Program-made: the position numbers and the translations under genes
Notes under the pieces: generated by a model
The model's database searches: none
Told to the model about the DNA's origin: nothing
Seen by the model: only the letters and a program-made list of their open reading frames with translations
Assembly (NCBI GenBank): GCA_963649295.1
Contig: CAVJHK010000004.1
Location: 1 to 64,000, forward strand
Source: RGIG3528 sp963649295
Lineage (GTDB): Bacteria > Bacillota > Clostridia > Lachnospirales > Lachnospiraceae
Direction: 5' to 3'
DNA length: 64,000 nucleotides
In this document: positions 34,232-43,748 of the stretch, one piece after another
Layout: each line of letters opens with the position of its first letter
Position numbering within the stretch: the first letter of the stretch is position 1

Positions 34232-35404
34232 ATGAAAAAAATTATATTTGCTTTATTGTTAATATGCATGCCTGTTTTGTTCGGCGGATGCGGAATTGCG
34301 GCATTTGACGACGCAACAAAGAGATTTGACACATATGTCGGAAATTCTGTAGCCGAAAAACTCGGTGACACAATCGATAATTTTGTTTCCGGCGGTACGG
34401 ATACGTACGGCGAAGAGGAGGGCGTGACGATCACGATACTTACGCCCACGCCGACCGACGATCCTTATTTTGTGCCGACGGCAACGCCTTTTATTATTGC
34501 GACTCCGACACCGATGACTGATGAACCCGCGGGGCAGACGGTTGATGAATGGGTATATGCGACTGAGGCCGTAAACGTGCGTTCGGGCTGGAGTACGGAA
34601 TATCTTATTTCCGGCGGACTTATGCAAAACGACTGTGTGCACAGGGTGGCAATTCTTTCAAACGGCTGGAGCAAAATATCCTATAACGGCGTTTATGCAT
34701 ATGTTTACGGAGAATATTTAACGACAGAAGAACCGAGCCGTGTCGGCACAACACATCTCGATATAATGGAATATACGATGGATGCCGCCAAAAATAACGA
34801 AGACGTATATGTGCTTGACGTAAAAAATATCATGCAAAAGCCGGAGCTCATAAACGGACCCGAAATCACATGCCTTACGATAGTACTTAATTTCCTCGGA
34901 TATGACAAAGTGAACAAGGTGGCCCTTTCCGATGAATATTTAAAGAAGTCGGAGCCCGGGAACGCATCTCCGTTTGAGGCATTTATAGGAGATCCGAAAT
35001 CTGCCCTTAACAGCTACGGCTGCTATGCTTCAGTTATCGTTGATGCGGCAAACAGGTGGTTTGAAGACAAAAATATTCAAAAAATCGGTCTGGAAGTTTC
35101 GGGAAGCACAATGTCCGACCTGTTATTGTATGTCAAAAGCGGCTTACCCGTAATATGCTGGACAACGGTAAGTCTTGAACAGACAACACTGGGAGACGCA
35201 TGGGAAGTCGACGGCAAAATAATTACATGGCGGAACAATGAACATGCCGTTGTTATTACGGGATTCAATAAAACAAAAAATACACTGATAGTTTGCGATC
35301 CGTTAAAAGGGCTTGTGGAATACGACATGGACACATTTACCAGGCGCTACAATGAGCAATACAGCAATGCTCTTATCATTACAAACAAAGCTGTGACGGA
35401 ATAA
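34232..35404 (+). CDS. Lipoprotein with SH3-like and C39-peptidase-like domains, catalytic Cys replaced
   Basis: About 390 residues. Lipobox FGGC (Cys 20) is followed by a Thr/Pro linker, an SH3b domain near 103-165 (VNVRSGWSTEY), and a C39-like domain (PF13529 type) near 195-375. In that family the catalytic Cys sits in a G-C-E motif; here it reads G209-P210-E211, with a Cys only at 214. The His (H338 in NEHAVVITGF) and the following acidic residue (CDPLKG) are kept. The protein may therefore be a pseudoenzyme that binds peptidoglycan peptides. The ATG at 34232 is chosen since AAGGTG precedes it and the signal peptide begins there. Confidence 0.78.
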   Translation: MKKIIFALLLICMPVLFGGCGIAAFDDATKRFDTYVGNSVAEKLGDTIDNFVSGGTDTYGEEEGVTITILTPTPTDDPYFVPTATPFIIATPTPMTDEPAGQTVDEWVYATEAVNVRSGWSTEYLISGGLMQNDCVHRVAILSNGWSKISYNGVYAYVYGEYLTTEEPSRVGTTHLDIMEYTMDAAKNNEDVYVLDVKNIMQKPELINGPEITCLTIVLNFLGYDKVNKVALSDEYLKKSEPGNASPFEAFIGDPKSALNSYGCYASVIVDAANRWFEDKNIQKIGLEVSGSTMSDLLLYVKSGLPVICWTTVSLEQTTLGDAWEVDGKIITWRNNEHAVVITGFNKTKNTLIVCDPLKGLVEYDMDTFTRRYNEQYSNALIITNKAVTE

Positions 35405-35477
35405 TTTTAAGTTTTTTGATAAGGCATTGCTTTTTTAACGATACAAAAGGCTATGAATGCTTAAAAGGAGGCAAATC

Positions 35478-37550
35478 ATGGGAGACGTAAAAGAAAGATA
35501 TGACCTTGTTCTTGGCAGAATAAAGGAAATAGCTGTGGAAAAGGGTGGTCAGGTTTTCGGAAAACGCCCCGAAAGATGGGCTTTTAAAGAAATTGCCGAT
35601 TTGTGGATCAAAACAAATGAGCTTTATTTGCTTTGCAATACGGGTAATGGTGTATTTGATAAGTCTAGGGACGAGCTTAAGGCTTTTTATGACGATCTTT
35701 ACAAAAACGTTTTTCCCGCAAATTACAAAAAGAGTCTCGAAAATCCCGGTATGGCATTAAAAAGACTTCAGGCAAAGACAGGACAATTACTTTCGACGCT
35801 CATAACCGACATATATAATATTATGCCTTATGCCGCAAAGGGCGATTTAACGCGCCTTACGATGGAAATGGAACTTTTTGTCGAAATTTATTGCTGCTTT
35901 GCGGATGCTTTTAGGGAAAACCGTACGCTTTCCGTTGCAAGAAGAGAAGGCTCGAAAATGGGAAGAAACGTATACAGCGCATATATGGCGGATAATTGTT
36001 CTTTATTTTATACGGAAGCATTGGAAAAGAAATATAATCCCGCTTCAAATAAATTTAAGAAAATATACGAGTCGGATACAACGGATCTCCGTTATCTTTA
36101 TATGTACGGAGAATACATAGGCGACAACGAAATAAATATGGCCGGGTTTTTAAACAATATGCCGGAAAATGAAATAAAGAAAATGGCAGAAACCTTTGTA
36201 AACGGCTATTTGAGAGGCTTTGTCACGATGTCCGGAGTAATGAAGGAATGGGGCACGACATTCCTTTTGTATCCTGTCGGAACCGAAAAAATGGTAAAAG
36301 AAATAGATAAGCTTTTTACAAAAAAGCATCTTAAGGTTTCGTCCGACAAGCCGTCTCTTCGTTCAAGAAGCGGTCGTGACGGAGGCTTCGGCGTAGCAAA
36401 CCTTAATCCTCAGTTTGTTTATGATCACAGAAACGACGACGAGCTTTATTTTAACAGAAATCTTGTTACAAAGCGCCTCGAAACCGTAAGTACATATTGC
36501 GAAAAGAATAAAGAACTTTTGAATTTATATAACGGCGGATGTTATATAGAGACATTCGGAGAAGAAGAATTTGCACCCGTGAATACCGGTGCTCAGATTT
36601 CTTATTCAAAGGCTCAGGAAAGGCTTTCGGTTGAATTTAAGAGAAGGTTCAATGAAATTGTATATAAGGCAATAAGAGCCGATGAAACGTCTTTCTGCAT
36701 CATAGCTTATCCGGTATCTTCAATCGGAAAGGACTTTGAAAAAATATTTGCGGATACGGTTGAACTTAACAACCTTGACAACGAAACATATATAAAAATT
36801 CAGCAAAATATCATTGATGTTTTGAATACGGGCAGATATGTCCATGTTACCGGCAAAAACGGAAACGAAACCGATATAACGATTGCTCTTATGGAGATGA
36901 CGGATCCCGCACACCAGACATTATTTGAAAATTGTACGGCGGATGTAAATATTCCCGTCGGCGAAGTGTTTACGTCTCCGTGTCTTAAGGGCACAAACGG
37001 ACTCTTGCATGTAAAGCGCGTTTTCTTAAACGGACTCGAGTACAGAGATTTGAGAGTGTGTTTTAAAGACGGAATCACAACGGAGGCAACATGCAAAAAT
37101 TTTGATTCGGAAGCAGAAAACAAGAAATTTATTTATGAGAATCTTTTGTTTAAGCATGACTTTTTGCCTCTCGGCGAATTTGCGATAGGAACAAACACGC
37201 TTGCATACAAAATGGCCAACAAATACGGAATTCAGGCAAAGATGCCGATTCTTATCGCAGAAAAGACGGGACCGCATTTTGCCGTAGGTGACACATGTTA
37301 CAGTCATGCGGAGGATCACGTGGTTTATAATCCCGACGGCAGGGAAATAATCGCAAGAACAAACGAAATAAGCGAGCTTAGGAAAACAGAGCCCGAAAAG
37401 GCATATTTTAACTGTCATACGGATATTACGATTCCTTATGACGAGCTCGGAAGGATTGCGGCTGTCGACAAATCGGGAAAAGAAACCTTGATTATAAAAG
37501 ACGGAAGATTTGTTGTTCCGGGGACGGAAGTACTTAATGAAAATCTGTAA
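35478..37550 (+). CDS. M29-family aminopeptidase with long N-terminal extension
   Basis: A 690-residue protein. The C-terminal half (about 320-690) carries the features of M29 metallo-aminopeptidases: DVNIPVGEVFTSP near 495, GEFAIGTN near 565, and KTGPHFAVGDTC with a following HAED, which hold the cobalt/zinc-binding Glu, His, Tyr and Asp residues. Family members are normally about 370-410 residues, so the first 300 or so, mostly helical, are additional and unrecognised. Similar long forms occur in Clostridia. The ATG at 35478 follows AAAAGGAGG, so the earlier in-frame ATG at 35457 is rejected. Confidence 0.82.
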   Translation: MGDVKERYDLVLGRIKEIAVEKGGQVFGKRPERWAFKEIADLWIKTNELYLLCNTGNGVFDKSRDELKAFYDDLYKNVFPANYKKSLENPGMALKRLQAKTGQLLSTLITDIYNIMPYAAKGDLTRLTMEMELFVEIYCCFADAFRENRTLSVARREGSKMGRNVYSAYMADNCSLFYTEALEKKYNPASNKFKKIYESDTTDLRYLYMYGEYIGDNEINMAGFLNNMPENEIKKMAETFVNGYLRGFVTMSGVMKEWGTTFLLYPVGTEKMVKEIDKLFTKKHLKVSSDKPSLRSRSGRDGGFGVANLNPQFVYDHRNDDELYFNRNLVTKRLETVSTYCEKNKELLNLYNGGCYIETFGEEEFAPVNTGAQISYSKAQERLSVEFKRRFNEIVYKAIRADETSFCIIAYPVSSIGKDFEKIFADTVELNNLDNETYIKIQQNIIDVLNTGRYVHVTGKNGNETDITIALMEMTDPAHQTLFENCTADVNIPVGEVFTSPCLKGTNGLLHVKRVFLNGLEYRDLRVCFKDGITTEATCKNFDSEAENKKFIYENLLFKHDFLPLGEFAIGTNTLAYKMANKYGIQAKMPILIAEKTGPHFAVGDTCYSHAEDHVVYNPDGREIIARTNEISELRKTEPEKAYFNCHTDITIPYDELGRIAAVDKSGKETLIIKDGRFVVPGTEVLNENL

Positions 37551-37613
37551 AACAACACGTGGGTCAAAATACCTTTTGAACCAAACATTATCAGATACAA
37601 AAAGGAGACGGAT

Positions 37614-38120
37614 ATGTCAAAAGTAGGTATTGTAATGGGAAGTGATTCGGACTTTCCGATAATGAAGCAGGCGGCCGAAATGCTTGAAAAATTCGGAATC
37701 GAATACGAAATGACCGTGATTTCGGCACATCGTATGCCGGATGTGTTTTATGATTATGCAGCAAACGCCATAAAAAACGATTTTAAGGTAATAATTGCCG
37801 GTGCCGGCGGAGCGGCGCATCTGCCGGGAATGTGCGCCGCAATTTTCCCGCTTCCGGTAATCGGAGTTCCGATAAAGAGCGCAGCGCTTTCGGGGATGGA
37901 TTCGCTTTATTCGATAGTGCAAATGCCTGCCGGAATTCCCGTTGCGACCGTTGCGATAGACGGAGCGGCAAATGCAGGTATTCTTGCGGCAAAAATACTT
38001 GCGGTGGGAGACTCTGAGCTCCTCAAAAAGATTGAATCACATAAGGAAGAACTCAAAAACAAAATAATGAAGAAAAAAGAAAAGATGGAAGCGCTCGGAA
38101 TCAACTATGTGCGTGAATGA
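37614..38120 (+). CDS. purE: N5-carboxyaminoimidazole ribonucleotide mutase
   Basis: A 168-residue PurE. The family motifs VGIVMGSDSDFPIM at the start, ISAHRMPD near 39, AGAGGAAHLPGM near 62 and PVIGVPIKS near 84 are complete. It moves the carboxyl group of N5-CAIR to give CAIR in purine synthesis. AAAAAGGAGA precedes the ATG. No purK or other pur gene lies beside it. Confidence 0.97.
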   Translation: MSKVGIVMGSDSDFPIMKQAAEMLEKFGIEYEMTVISAHRMPDVFYDYAANAIKNDFKVIIAGAGGAAHLPGMCAAIFPLPVIGVPIKSAALSGMDSLYSIVQMPAGIPVATVAIDGAANAGILAAKILAVGDSELLKKIESHKEELKNKIMKKKEKMEALGINYVRE

Positions 38121-38164
38121 GCGGAAAAATCTCAAAATAAAATTTATAATCGGAAGTAATTTTA

Positions 38165-40399
38165 ATGAATATCAAAACAAAAGCTATTTTTAAAACAATC
38201 GGAATTGCTGCAATTACGGCATTTCTTGTTTACATATCCGTATTCGGAATAGGCACAAACAAACTCTTTTCGGCATCAAAGATTAAGCAGGGACTTGACC
38301 TTGCGGGCGGTGTCAGTATTACCTATGAGGCGGTAACAGAAAATCCGACCGATGAGGAAATGGAGGACGCCCAATATAAATTGCAGCTTCGTGCGGATAC
38401 TTATTCTACGGAGGCACAGGTTTACCGCGAAGGTACAAACAGAATCACCGTTGAAATTCCGGGTGTACAGGACGCCGACAAAATTCTTACGGAGCTTGGA
38501 AATCCCGGCGCACTTTATTTTATATACGGCGACGGAAATGTCGAATATGATTCTGAAACGGGCGAGTTTATCCTCAAATATTCAATTTCGGATCTTATTG
38601 AAAAAAACGAAATAATACTTACGGGAAGCGACGTTACCGACGCAAAAGCCGGCAAACAGCAGTCTTCCGGATATGTTACAAGCTACGATAACATAGTGGA
38701 ACTCTATTTTTCGGATGAGGGCGCCGAAAAATTCGGAGCTGCAACATCAAATTCGATAGGAAAAACGATAGCGATTGTATACGATAATGCGGTTGTGTCG
38801 GTTGCGACCGTACAAAGCGCGATTACAGGCGGTGTCGCACAGATTACGGGACAAAAGACATATGAAGAGGCTTCGATCCTTGCGTCTACGATACGTATCG
38901 GTGCGCTTCCGATTGAGCTTAAGGAAATAAGATCGAACGTTGTCGGCGCACAGCTCGGCGACAATGCGATCAAAGAATCCTTGCTTGCGGGCATAGTAGG
39001 TTTTGCGATACTTATATTGTTTATGATCGTTTATTACAGAATCCCCGGGCTTGCGGCAGCAATTGCGCTCACAATCTATGTGGGACTTATGGTCTTTAGC
39101 TTAAACGTCTTTGAAGTGACACTGACGCTTCAGGGGATTGCGGGAATTATTCTTTCGGTCGGAATGGCTGTTGACGCAAATGTAATTATTTTCCAGCGTA
39201 TACGTGAGGAACTTGGGCGCGGAATCGGACTCACACCACGCAGTGCCATAAAAAACGGCTTTAAAAAAGCCTTTTCGTCGATACTTGACGGAAACGTTAC
39301 AACGCTTATTGCGGCAGCGGTGCTTTATTTTATGGCATCAGGCGGCGTAAAGGGCTTTGCGGTTACTCTTGCGATCGGTATTGTGCTTTCGATGTTTACG
39401 GCACTTACCGTTACAAGGTTTATTTTGAATACGCTTTATGAACTCGGATTTAACGACGATAGGTTTTATGGTATAACAAAGGAAAAAAAGCCCATTCCTT
39501 TTGTAAAGAACAGTATCAAATTTGTTATTGTTGCGGGAATTGTGATTGTTACGGGATTTGTTACGATGGGAATAAACAAAGTAAAGGGAAATCATGCATT
39601 AAATTACGGACTTGATTTTTCGGGCGGAACACAAATTTCCGTTACTTTGCCGGATATTTATGCGGAAAATATGAATTCCGAATTAAGCACACTTGTAAGC
39701 GATGCCGTTTCACATACTTCGCAAATTACGCGTGTGTCCGGTGAAAATACTTATGTAATAAAAACATCGGAGCTCACACAGGAAGAGAGAAATTCGGTTA
39801 TAACCGCACTTTCTGAAGCCTATGGCGTTTCGGGTGACTTAATAAATACCGAAAACATATCGGGAAGCGTAAGCAACGAAATGAAGAGGGAAGCATTAAA
39901 AGCGGTGATTATTGCCGTATGCTGCATGCTTATTTACATCTGGTTCAGATTTAAAAATTTCAATTTTGCTTTTTCGGCGGTTCTCGCACTTGTGCATGAC
40001 GTGCTTATAGTATTAACGCTTTATGCGATTGCAAGAATTTCCGTCGGAACGGGTTTTATCGCATGCATGCTTACGATTGTCGGATATTCGATTAATGCAA
40101 CAATTGTTATTTTTGACCGTATGAGAGAAAATCTTTTAGCAAAGCTTGACAAAGAAACCAATGCGGAAATTGTCGACAGGTCGATCACGCAAACGCTTTC
40201 AAGAAGCATAAATACGTCTCTTACGACATTTATCATGGTTCTTTCGCTTGTGATATTCGGCGGTGATTCGATAAGGGAATTTGCGGTTCCCCTTATGTGC
40301 GGCATAGTTGCGGGAATGTTTTCTTCGATTTGCCTTACGGGCCCGGTATGGAATTTTATGGAAGCAAAATTTAAGAGTAAAAAGGAAGACACAAATTAA
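38165..40399 (+). CDS. secDF: Fused protein-export subunit SecDF
   Basis: A 744-residue fusion of SecD and SecF, the usual form in many Firmicutes. The SecD half has GLDLAGGVSITYE near residue 43, a periplasmic domain, and membrane segments with GMAVDANVIIFQRI near 335. The SecF half has GLDFSGGTQIS near 483 and YSINATIVIFDR near 645. About twelve membrane segments are expected. It uses the proton or sodium gradient to drive late steps of Sec export. AATCGGAAG lies upstream. The next gene starts directly after its stop. Confidence 0.95.
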   Translation: MNIKTKAIFKTIGIAAITAFLVYISVFGIGTNKLFSASKIKQGLDLAGGVSITYEAVTENPTDEEMEDAQYKLQLRADTYSTEAQVYREGTNRITVEIPGVQDADKILTELGNPGALYFIYGDGNVEYDSETGEFILKYSISDLIEKNEIILTGSDVTDAKAGKQQSSGYVTSYDNIVELYFSDEGAEKFGAATSNSIGKTIAIVYDNAVVSVATVQSAITGGVAQITGQKTYEEASILASTIRIGALPIELKEIRSNVVGAQLGDNAIKESLLAGIVGFAILILFMIVYYRIPGLAAAIALTIYVGLMVFSLNVFEVTLTLQGIAGIILSVGMAVDANVIIFQRIREELGRGIGLTPRSAIKNGFKKAFSSILDGNVTTLIAAAVLYFMASGGVKGFAVTLAIGIVLSMFTALTVTRFILNTLYELGFNDDRFYGITKEKKPIPFVKNSIKFVIVAGIVIVTGFVTMGINKVKGNHALNYGLDFSGGTQISVTLPDIYAENMNSELSTLVSDAVSHTSQITRVSGENTYVIKTSELTQEERNSVITALSEAYGVSGDLINTENISGSVSNEMKREALKAVIIAVCCMLIYIWFRFKNFNFAFSAVLALVHDVLIVLTLYAIARISVGTGFIACMLTIVGYSINATIVIFDRMRENLLAKLDKETNAEIVDRSITQTLSRSINTSLTTFIMVLSLVIFGGDSIREFAVPLMCGIVAGMFSSICLTGPVWNFMEAKFKSKKEDTN

Positions 40400-41671
40400 A
40401 TGCCAAATTCCGAATTTTTAAAAAAAGCGGACAACAAAACCGATACAAAAGACAATAAAAAAGACATAACCGTAAAGAGGGGAAGGACGATATTCGGCCT
40501 TCTTCTTGTTGTGCTTGCGGTTTTTTTGTATTGTTACCGCACCGGAGTGTTTTCAGGCATGACGGGAAAACAAAAGACGACCGCAGAAGTGTTTTCGGAT
40601 GCCGTGATTGAGCTGTCTTCTCCTTTAAGCAGCGGTATTTTGACATACTATGAACAACTGGCGGAAAACGGCGGGACAAAGACTTTTGATATGGTGACAA
40701 CTGTTTCCGGATCGGTTCCGGAAACGTTTGAACTTCTTTCTCTTGTTTTAGGAACCGATGAATTTAACCTAAACACATCGTTAAATGCGGACGGAAATGT
40801 GGTTTTAAGCTTAAATGACGCAGAAATTTACGAAAAAGAAGTATTTAAGTATACGGATAATACAAAATTCGGAATTTTAAAATACGTAAAGCAAAAAAAG
40901 ATAAGCGAATATTTAAAAAAATACGAAAAAATATTTATATATGAACTTACATCCGAGTGTAATTTTATGCGTAATGATAATTTTATAAATAATATTTGTG
41001 ATGTGATCATGGTTGAAACGGAAATTCTGTTTTCGTTAAACAAAGCAGATGTAAAACGTGCTGCAGAATTTACGATAAATGAAGCAAAATCCGATAAGGA
41101 ACTAAAGCTTGCATACGAGGCGGTAAGCAGGAATACAGGTTCTTATGAAGAATTTCTTGAAAACATTAACGATTATTTCGAAGAAAAGGATTATTGCATC
41201 TTCGGAATTTCCGAAATAACGGGAAAAGCCTATATAAACGAAAAGTATGGGCTTACGATGTTTGACGGAAGTGTATGTTTAAATAATACCGAAAAGGAAG
41301 AGAATACAAAAATTTATCTAAAAACCGGTTATACAAGACTTAACAATGATCTTGGGTTTATAACAAAAATTTATTCGGATACGGAAACTGTTGCGGATAT
41401 CTCGGGAAACGGCATATATAATTCAAAATCGATAAAATTGAATTTAAAGGGAAGCGGAAGGATAAAAGAAACGGAAATTTCGTTTACCGTAACCGAGCTT
41501 CAATTTGTAAGTATTGACGGCTTTGGGGCAATCGGAGACATTTGTATAAAAACGGATGCGGTTTTGATCGATACGGAGCTTACGTGCAAGAATAATTACG
41601 AGCTTATAGAAACGATTTATGACTATAATGACGGAAAAACGGGCAAAATAAAAACAGAAATAAAAGGATAA
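40400..41671 (+). CDS. Single-pass membrane protein of unknown function
   Basis: A 423-residue protein not recognised. A lysine-rich N terminus (about 1-32) is followed by one hydrophobic helix (about 33-52) and a long extracytoplasmic part rich in Glu, Lys and Asn. The C-terminal part (about 270-423) alternates strands such as KIYLKTGYTRLNNDLGF, which suggests a lipoprotein-localisation-like beta structure. It begins on the base after the secDF stop, so it is probably coexpressed with it. Its C-terminal end lies just before the tRNA operon promoter. Confidence 0.7.
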   Translation: MPNSEFLKKADNKTDTKDNKKDITVKRGRTIFGLLLVVLAVFLYCYRTGVFSGMTGKQKTTAEVFSDAVIELSSPLSSGILTYYEQLAENGGTKTFDMVTTVSGSVPETFELLSLVLGTDEFNLNTSLNADGNVVLSLNDAEIYEKEVFKYTDNTKFGILKYVKQKKISEYLKKYEKIFIYELTSECNFMRNDNFINNICDVIMVETEILFSLNKADVKRAAEFTINEAKSDKELKLAYEAVSRNTGSYEEFLENINDYFEEKDYCIFGISEITGKAYINEKYGLTMFDGSVCLNNTEKEENTKIYLKTGYTRLNNDLGFITKIYSDTETVADISGNGIYNSKSIKLNLKGSGRIKETEISFTVTELQFVSIDGFGAIGDICIKTDAVLIDTELTCKNNYELIETIYDYNDGKTGKIKTEIKG

Positions 41672-41701
41672 AGGCCGGCAAAAATTTTTGATAAAAAGTA
41701 G

Positions 41702-41730
41702 TTGACAACTAAATTTCTATGTTGTATAAT
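41702..41730 (+). promoter_or_regulatory. Consensus sigma-A promoter of the tRNA operon
   Basis: TTGACA (41702-41707), a 17-base spacer and TATAAT (41725-41730): a perfect match to the consensus, 44 bases before the first tRNA. Confidence 0.92.
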
Positions 41731-41774
41731 CCTGCTTGCGTTCAAAAAAGGCGGACAGTGAAAGACACGACCGG

Positions 41775-41848
41775 CGGGGTGTGGCTCAGCTTGGTGGAGC
41801 GCCTGCTTTGGGAGCAGGAGGTCGCAGGTTCGAATCCTGTCACCCCGA
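41775..41848 (+). tRNA. tRNA-Pro (TGG)
   Basis: Acceptor CGGGGTG pairs with CACCCCG, discriminator A. The anticodon loop TTTGGGA at 41807-41813 gives anticodon TGG. CCA is not encoded. First of six tRNA genes in the operon. Confidence 0.95.
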
Positions 41849-41876
41849 TTTTTGGATAAAATACATATGATATTAT

Positions 41877-41947
41877 GCGGGTGTAGTTCAATGGTAGAAC
41901 ACTAGCCTTCCAAGCTAGACACGTGGGTTCGATTCCCATCACCCGCT
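41877..41947 (+). tRNA. tRNA-Gly (TCC)
   Basis: Acceptor GCGGGTG pairs with CACCCGC, discriminator T. Loop CTTCCAA gives anticodon TCC. CCA is not encoded. Confidence 0.95.
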
Positions 41948-41974
41948 CTCGTTTAAGCAAAAACTTAAACGCAT

Positions 41975-42048
41975 GTGTCAGTAGCTCAGCTGGATAGAGC
42001 ACCGCCCTTCTAAGGCGGGTGTCGGGGGTTCGAATCCCTTCTGACACA
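41975..42048 (+). tRNA. tRNA-Arg (TCT)
   Basis: Acceptor GTGTCAG pairs with CTGACAC, discriminator A. Loop CTTCTAA gives anticodon TCT. The T-stem contains two G-T pairs. Confidence 0.94.
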
Positions 42049-42166
42049 TTTCCGAAAAGCTTTGACTTTGGAAGGAATTTTCGGAAGGGCACATTAAAGG
42101 ATTCGGTTAATTCACTTGCGGTCTGCCGAAAATATCGCAGAGCGCATATTTTTTGGATAAATATAT

Positions 42167-42241
42167 GGTGGATATAGCGCAGTTGGCTAGCGCGCCAGAT
42201 TGTGGCTCTGGAGGCCCAGGGTTCGAGTCCCTGTATCCACC
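42167..42241 (+). tRNA. tRNA-His (GTG)
   Basis: Acceptor GTGGATA pairs with TATCCAC. The extra G at 42167 (G-1) faces C73 at 42241, the identity mark of tRNA-His. Loop TTGTGGC gives anticodon GTG. Confidence 0.95.
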
Positions 42242-42266
42242 TTGCAATTTCGGGCATAGCAAACAT

Positions 42267-42338
42267 TGGGCTATCGTCAAGCGGTAAGACACAGCACTTT
42301 GACTGCTGCATTCGCTGGTTCGAATCCAGCTAGCCCAG
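42267..42338 (+). tRNA. tRNA-Gln (TTG)
   Basis: Acceptor TGGGCTA pairs with TAGCCCA, discriminator G. Loop CTTTGAC gives anticodon TTG. Confidence 0.95.
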
Positions 42339-42400
42339 CTTATGGCATAACATTTTTTATGAGATGTCATTCTTAAATGAATTTGTTTTATATTTAATAT

Positions 42401-42473
42401 GGGCTACTAGCTCAGGCGGTAGAGCACTTGACTTTTAATCAAGGTGTCGCGGGTTCGAGTCCCGCGTGGCTCA
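42401..42473 (+). tRNA. tRNA-Lys (TTT)
   Basis: Acceptor GGGCTAC pairs with GTGGCTC (two G-T pairs), discriminator A. Loop CTTTTAA gives anticodon TTT. Last tRNA of the operon, followed by a terminator. Confidence 0.94.
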
Positions 42474-42478
42474 TTTTT

Positions 42479-42510
42479 GAGAGACTTAAAAAAGTCTCTC
42501 AATTTTTTTT
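42479..42510 (+). terminator. Terminator of the tRNA operon
   Basis: GAGAGACTT (42479-42487) pairs with AAGTCTCTC (42492-42500) around AAAA, followed by AATTTTTTTT. Confidence 0.93.
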
Positions 42511-42539
42511 TAAAAAAAATTTATTTTTTTTTCTTGATG

Positions 42540-42548
42540 TGCTATAAT
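42540..42548 (+). promoter_or_regulatory. Extended -10 promoter of the CarD-like gene
   Basis: TGC-TATAAT (-10 at 42543-42548), with only a weak T-rich -35 region. The same TGCTATAAT core occurs at 266-274 and 58580-58588. Confidence 0.6.
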
Positions 42549-42591
42549 ATAACTTGAGAGTTGTCTGCTCTCAGAAAGGCAAAGGTGGAAC

Positions 42592-43097
42592 GTGTTTAAT
42601 AAGGGCGATTTATTGCAATACGGTAACAGCGGTGTATGCTGTGTGAAGGACATAGTTATGGGAATGCCCGGTGTCGATACGGATACAGAATATTATATTA
42701 TGGTTCCGCTCAGCAACGAAAAAAACTGTATATATTTCCCCACAGGAAATACAAAAGCAAAAGTTCGTCCCGTACTCTCTGCAGAAGAGGCAAAGGATAT
42801 CCTCTCGCAAATAGACAATATCAACGAATATACCATAATAAACGAAAAACAATGTGAAATCGTTTATAAGGAGGCTGTTTTTTCGCTTGACTGTATAAAA
42901 TGGCTTGAGCTTTTAAAAACACTTTGCATACGCAAACAAACAAGAGCCTTAAACGGAAAAAAAACAACATCCACTGATGAAAGATATTTTAAAATGGTTT
43001 CTGCCAAATTATATGAGGAATTTGGTGTCGCGATAGGTCAAAAGGAAGCAGAAAAAAAATTGAATGACGCAATAGAAATTTTTGAGGGCTGTGTATC
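42592..43097 (+). CDS. CarD/CdnL-like transcription regulator, 3' end lost in an assembly gap
   Basis: 168 codons are readable before a run of N. The N terminus (FNKGDLLQYGNSGVCCVKDI) is the CarD/TRCF RNA-polymerase-interaction domain; a helical C-terminal part follows. Proteins of this type bind the RNA polymerase beta subunit and steady open promoter complexes. The start is GTG with AAAGGTGG upstream. The reading frame happens to stay open through the gap to 43227, but the residues after the gap cannot be trusted; family length suggests the true stop lies in or very near the gap. Confidence 0.8.
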
Positions 43098-43194
43098 NNN
43101 NNNNNNNNNNNNNNNNNNNNNNNNNNNNNNNNNNNNNNNNNNNNNNNNNNNNNNNNNNNNNNNNNNNNNNNNNNNNNNNNNNNNNNNNNNNNNN
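43098..43194. other. Assembly gap (97 N)
   Basis: Unknown bases; the length may be an estimate. It removes the end of the CarD-like gene and possibly the promoter of the next gene. Confidence 0.99.
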
Positions 43195-43295
43195 TTTGAA
43201 CATATAACCTTTGAGTATTATGCTTGACATTTGGAGCTTATTGCTTAGAGGTTTTTTATTGTTTGTACACCTTGAGTTTTATCGGAGGTAAAAAT

Positions 43296-43727
43296 ATGCA
43301 GGGTAAAGGTTTTTTTAACGGAATGCGTGACAGAATGAGTATGGCCATGTACAACAGGTACGGCTTTGACGGCTTCGGAAAGTTCCTTTTTGTATTTGGG
43401 CTTATATTTATGATTGCTTCACAGTTTATTCCGAACGTATATGTGAGAAGGACAATTTATGTTTTGTCGATTTTGATTCTTATATATGAGTATATGAGGA
43501 TTTTTTCAAAAAAAAGAGAAAAAAGAGCACGCGAAAATTACAGATATTATGCGATTATAGGCAAAATAAAGGGCTTATTCGGATACGGCTTTGACAAAAA
43601 TTACAGATATTTTAAGTGCCCCGGATGCAAAAAAAGAGTGAGAGTGCCGAGACATCACGGAAAAACAGAAATTACATGCAAAAACTGTAATACAAGCTTT
43701 GTAAAATATACCGGAAAAAGAAAATAA
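43296..43727 (+). CDS. Small membrane protein with C-terminal zinc ribbon
   Basis: About 143 residues. Two hydrophobic helices (about 28-45 and 50-66) are followed by a basic stretch and a zinc-ribbon CPGC...CKNC pair near 113-135. The ATG at 43296 follows GGAGGT, so the longer in-frame start at 43224 is rejected. It lies 21 bases before the DUF5685 gene and probably shares a transcript with that gene and dnaJ-like. Function unknown. Confidence 0.75.
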   Translation: MQGKGFFNGMRDRMSMAMYNRYGFDGFGKFLFVFGLIFMIASQFIPNVYVRRTIYVLSILILIYEYMRIFSKKREKRARENYRYYAIIGKIKGLFGYGFDKNYRYFKCPGCKKRVRVPRHHGKTEITCKNCNTSFVKYTGKRK

Positions 43728-43748
43728 ATAATCCGGTGGGAGAATTAA

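Noticed and set aside
37561..37582. Riboswitch or attenuator before purE
   Set aside because: Only a 9-bp stem with one mismatch is present, with no T-run and no conserved purine-riboswitch core.
41742..42370. Long minus-strand frames across the tRNA cluster
   Set aside because: They run through six well-folded tRNA genes; such frames arise by chance from tRNA sequence.
42592..43227. A continuous CarD reading frame through the N run
   Set aside because: The frame through unknown bases is meaningless; family length suggests the stop is in or near the gap.
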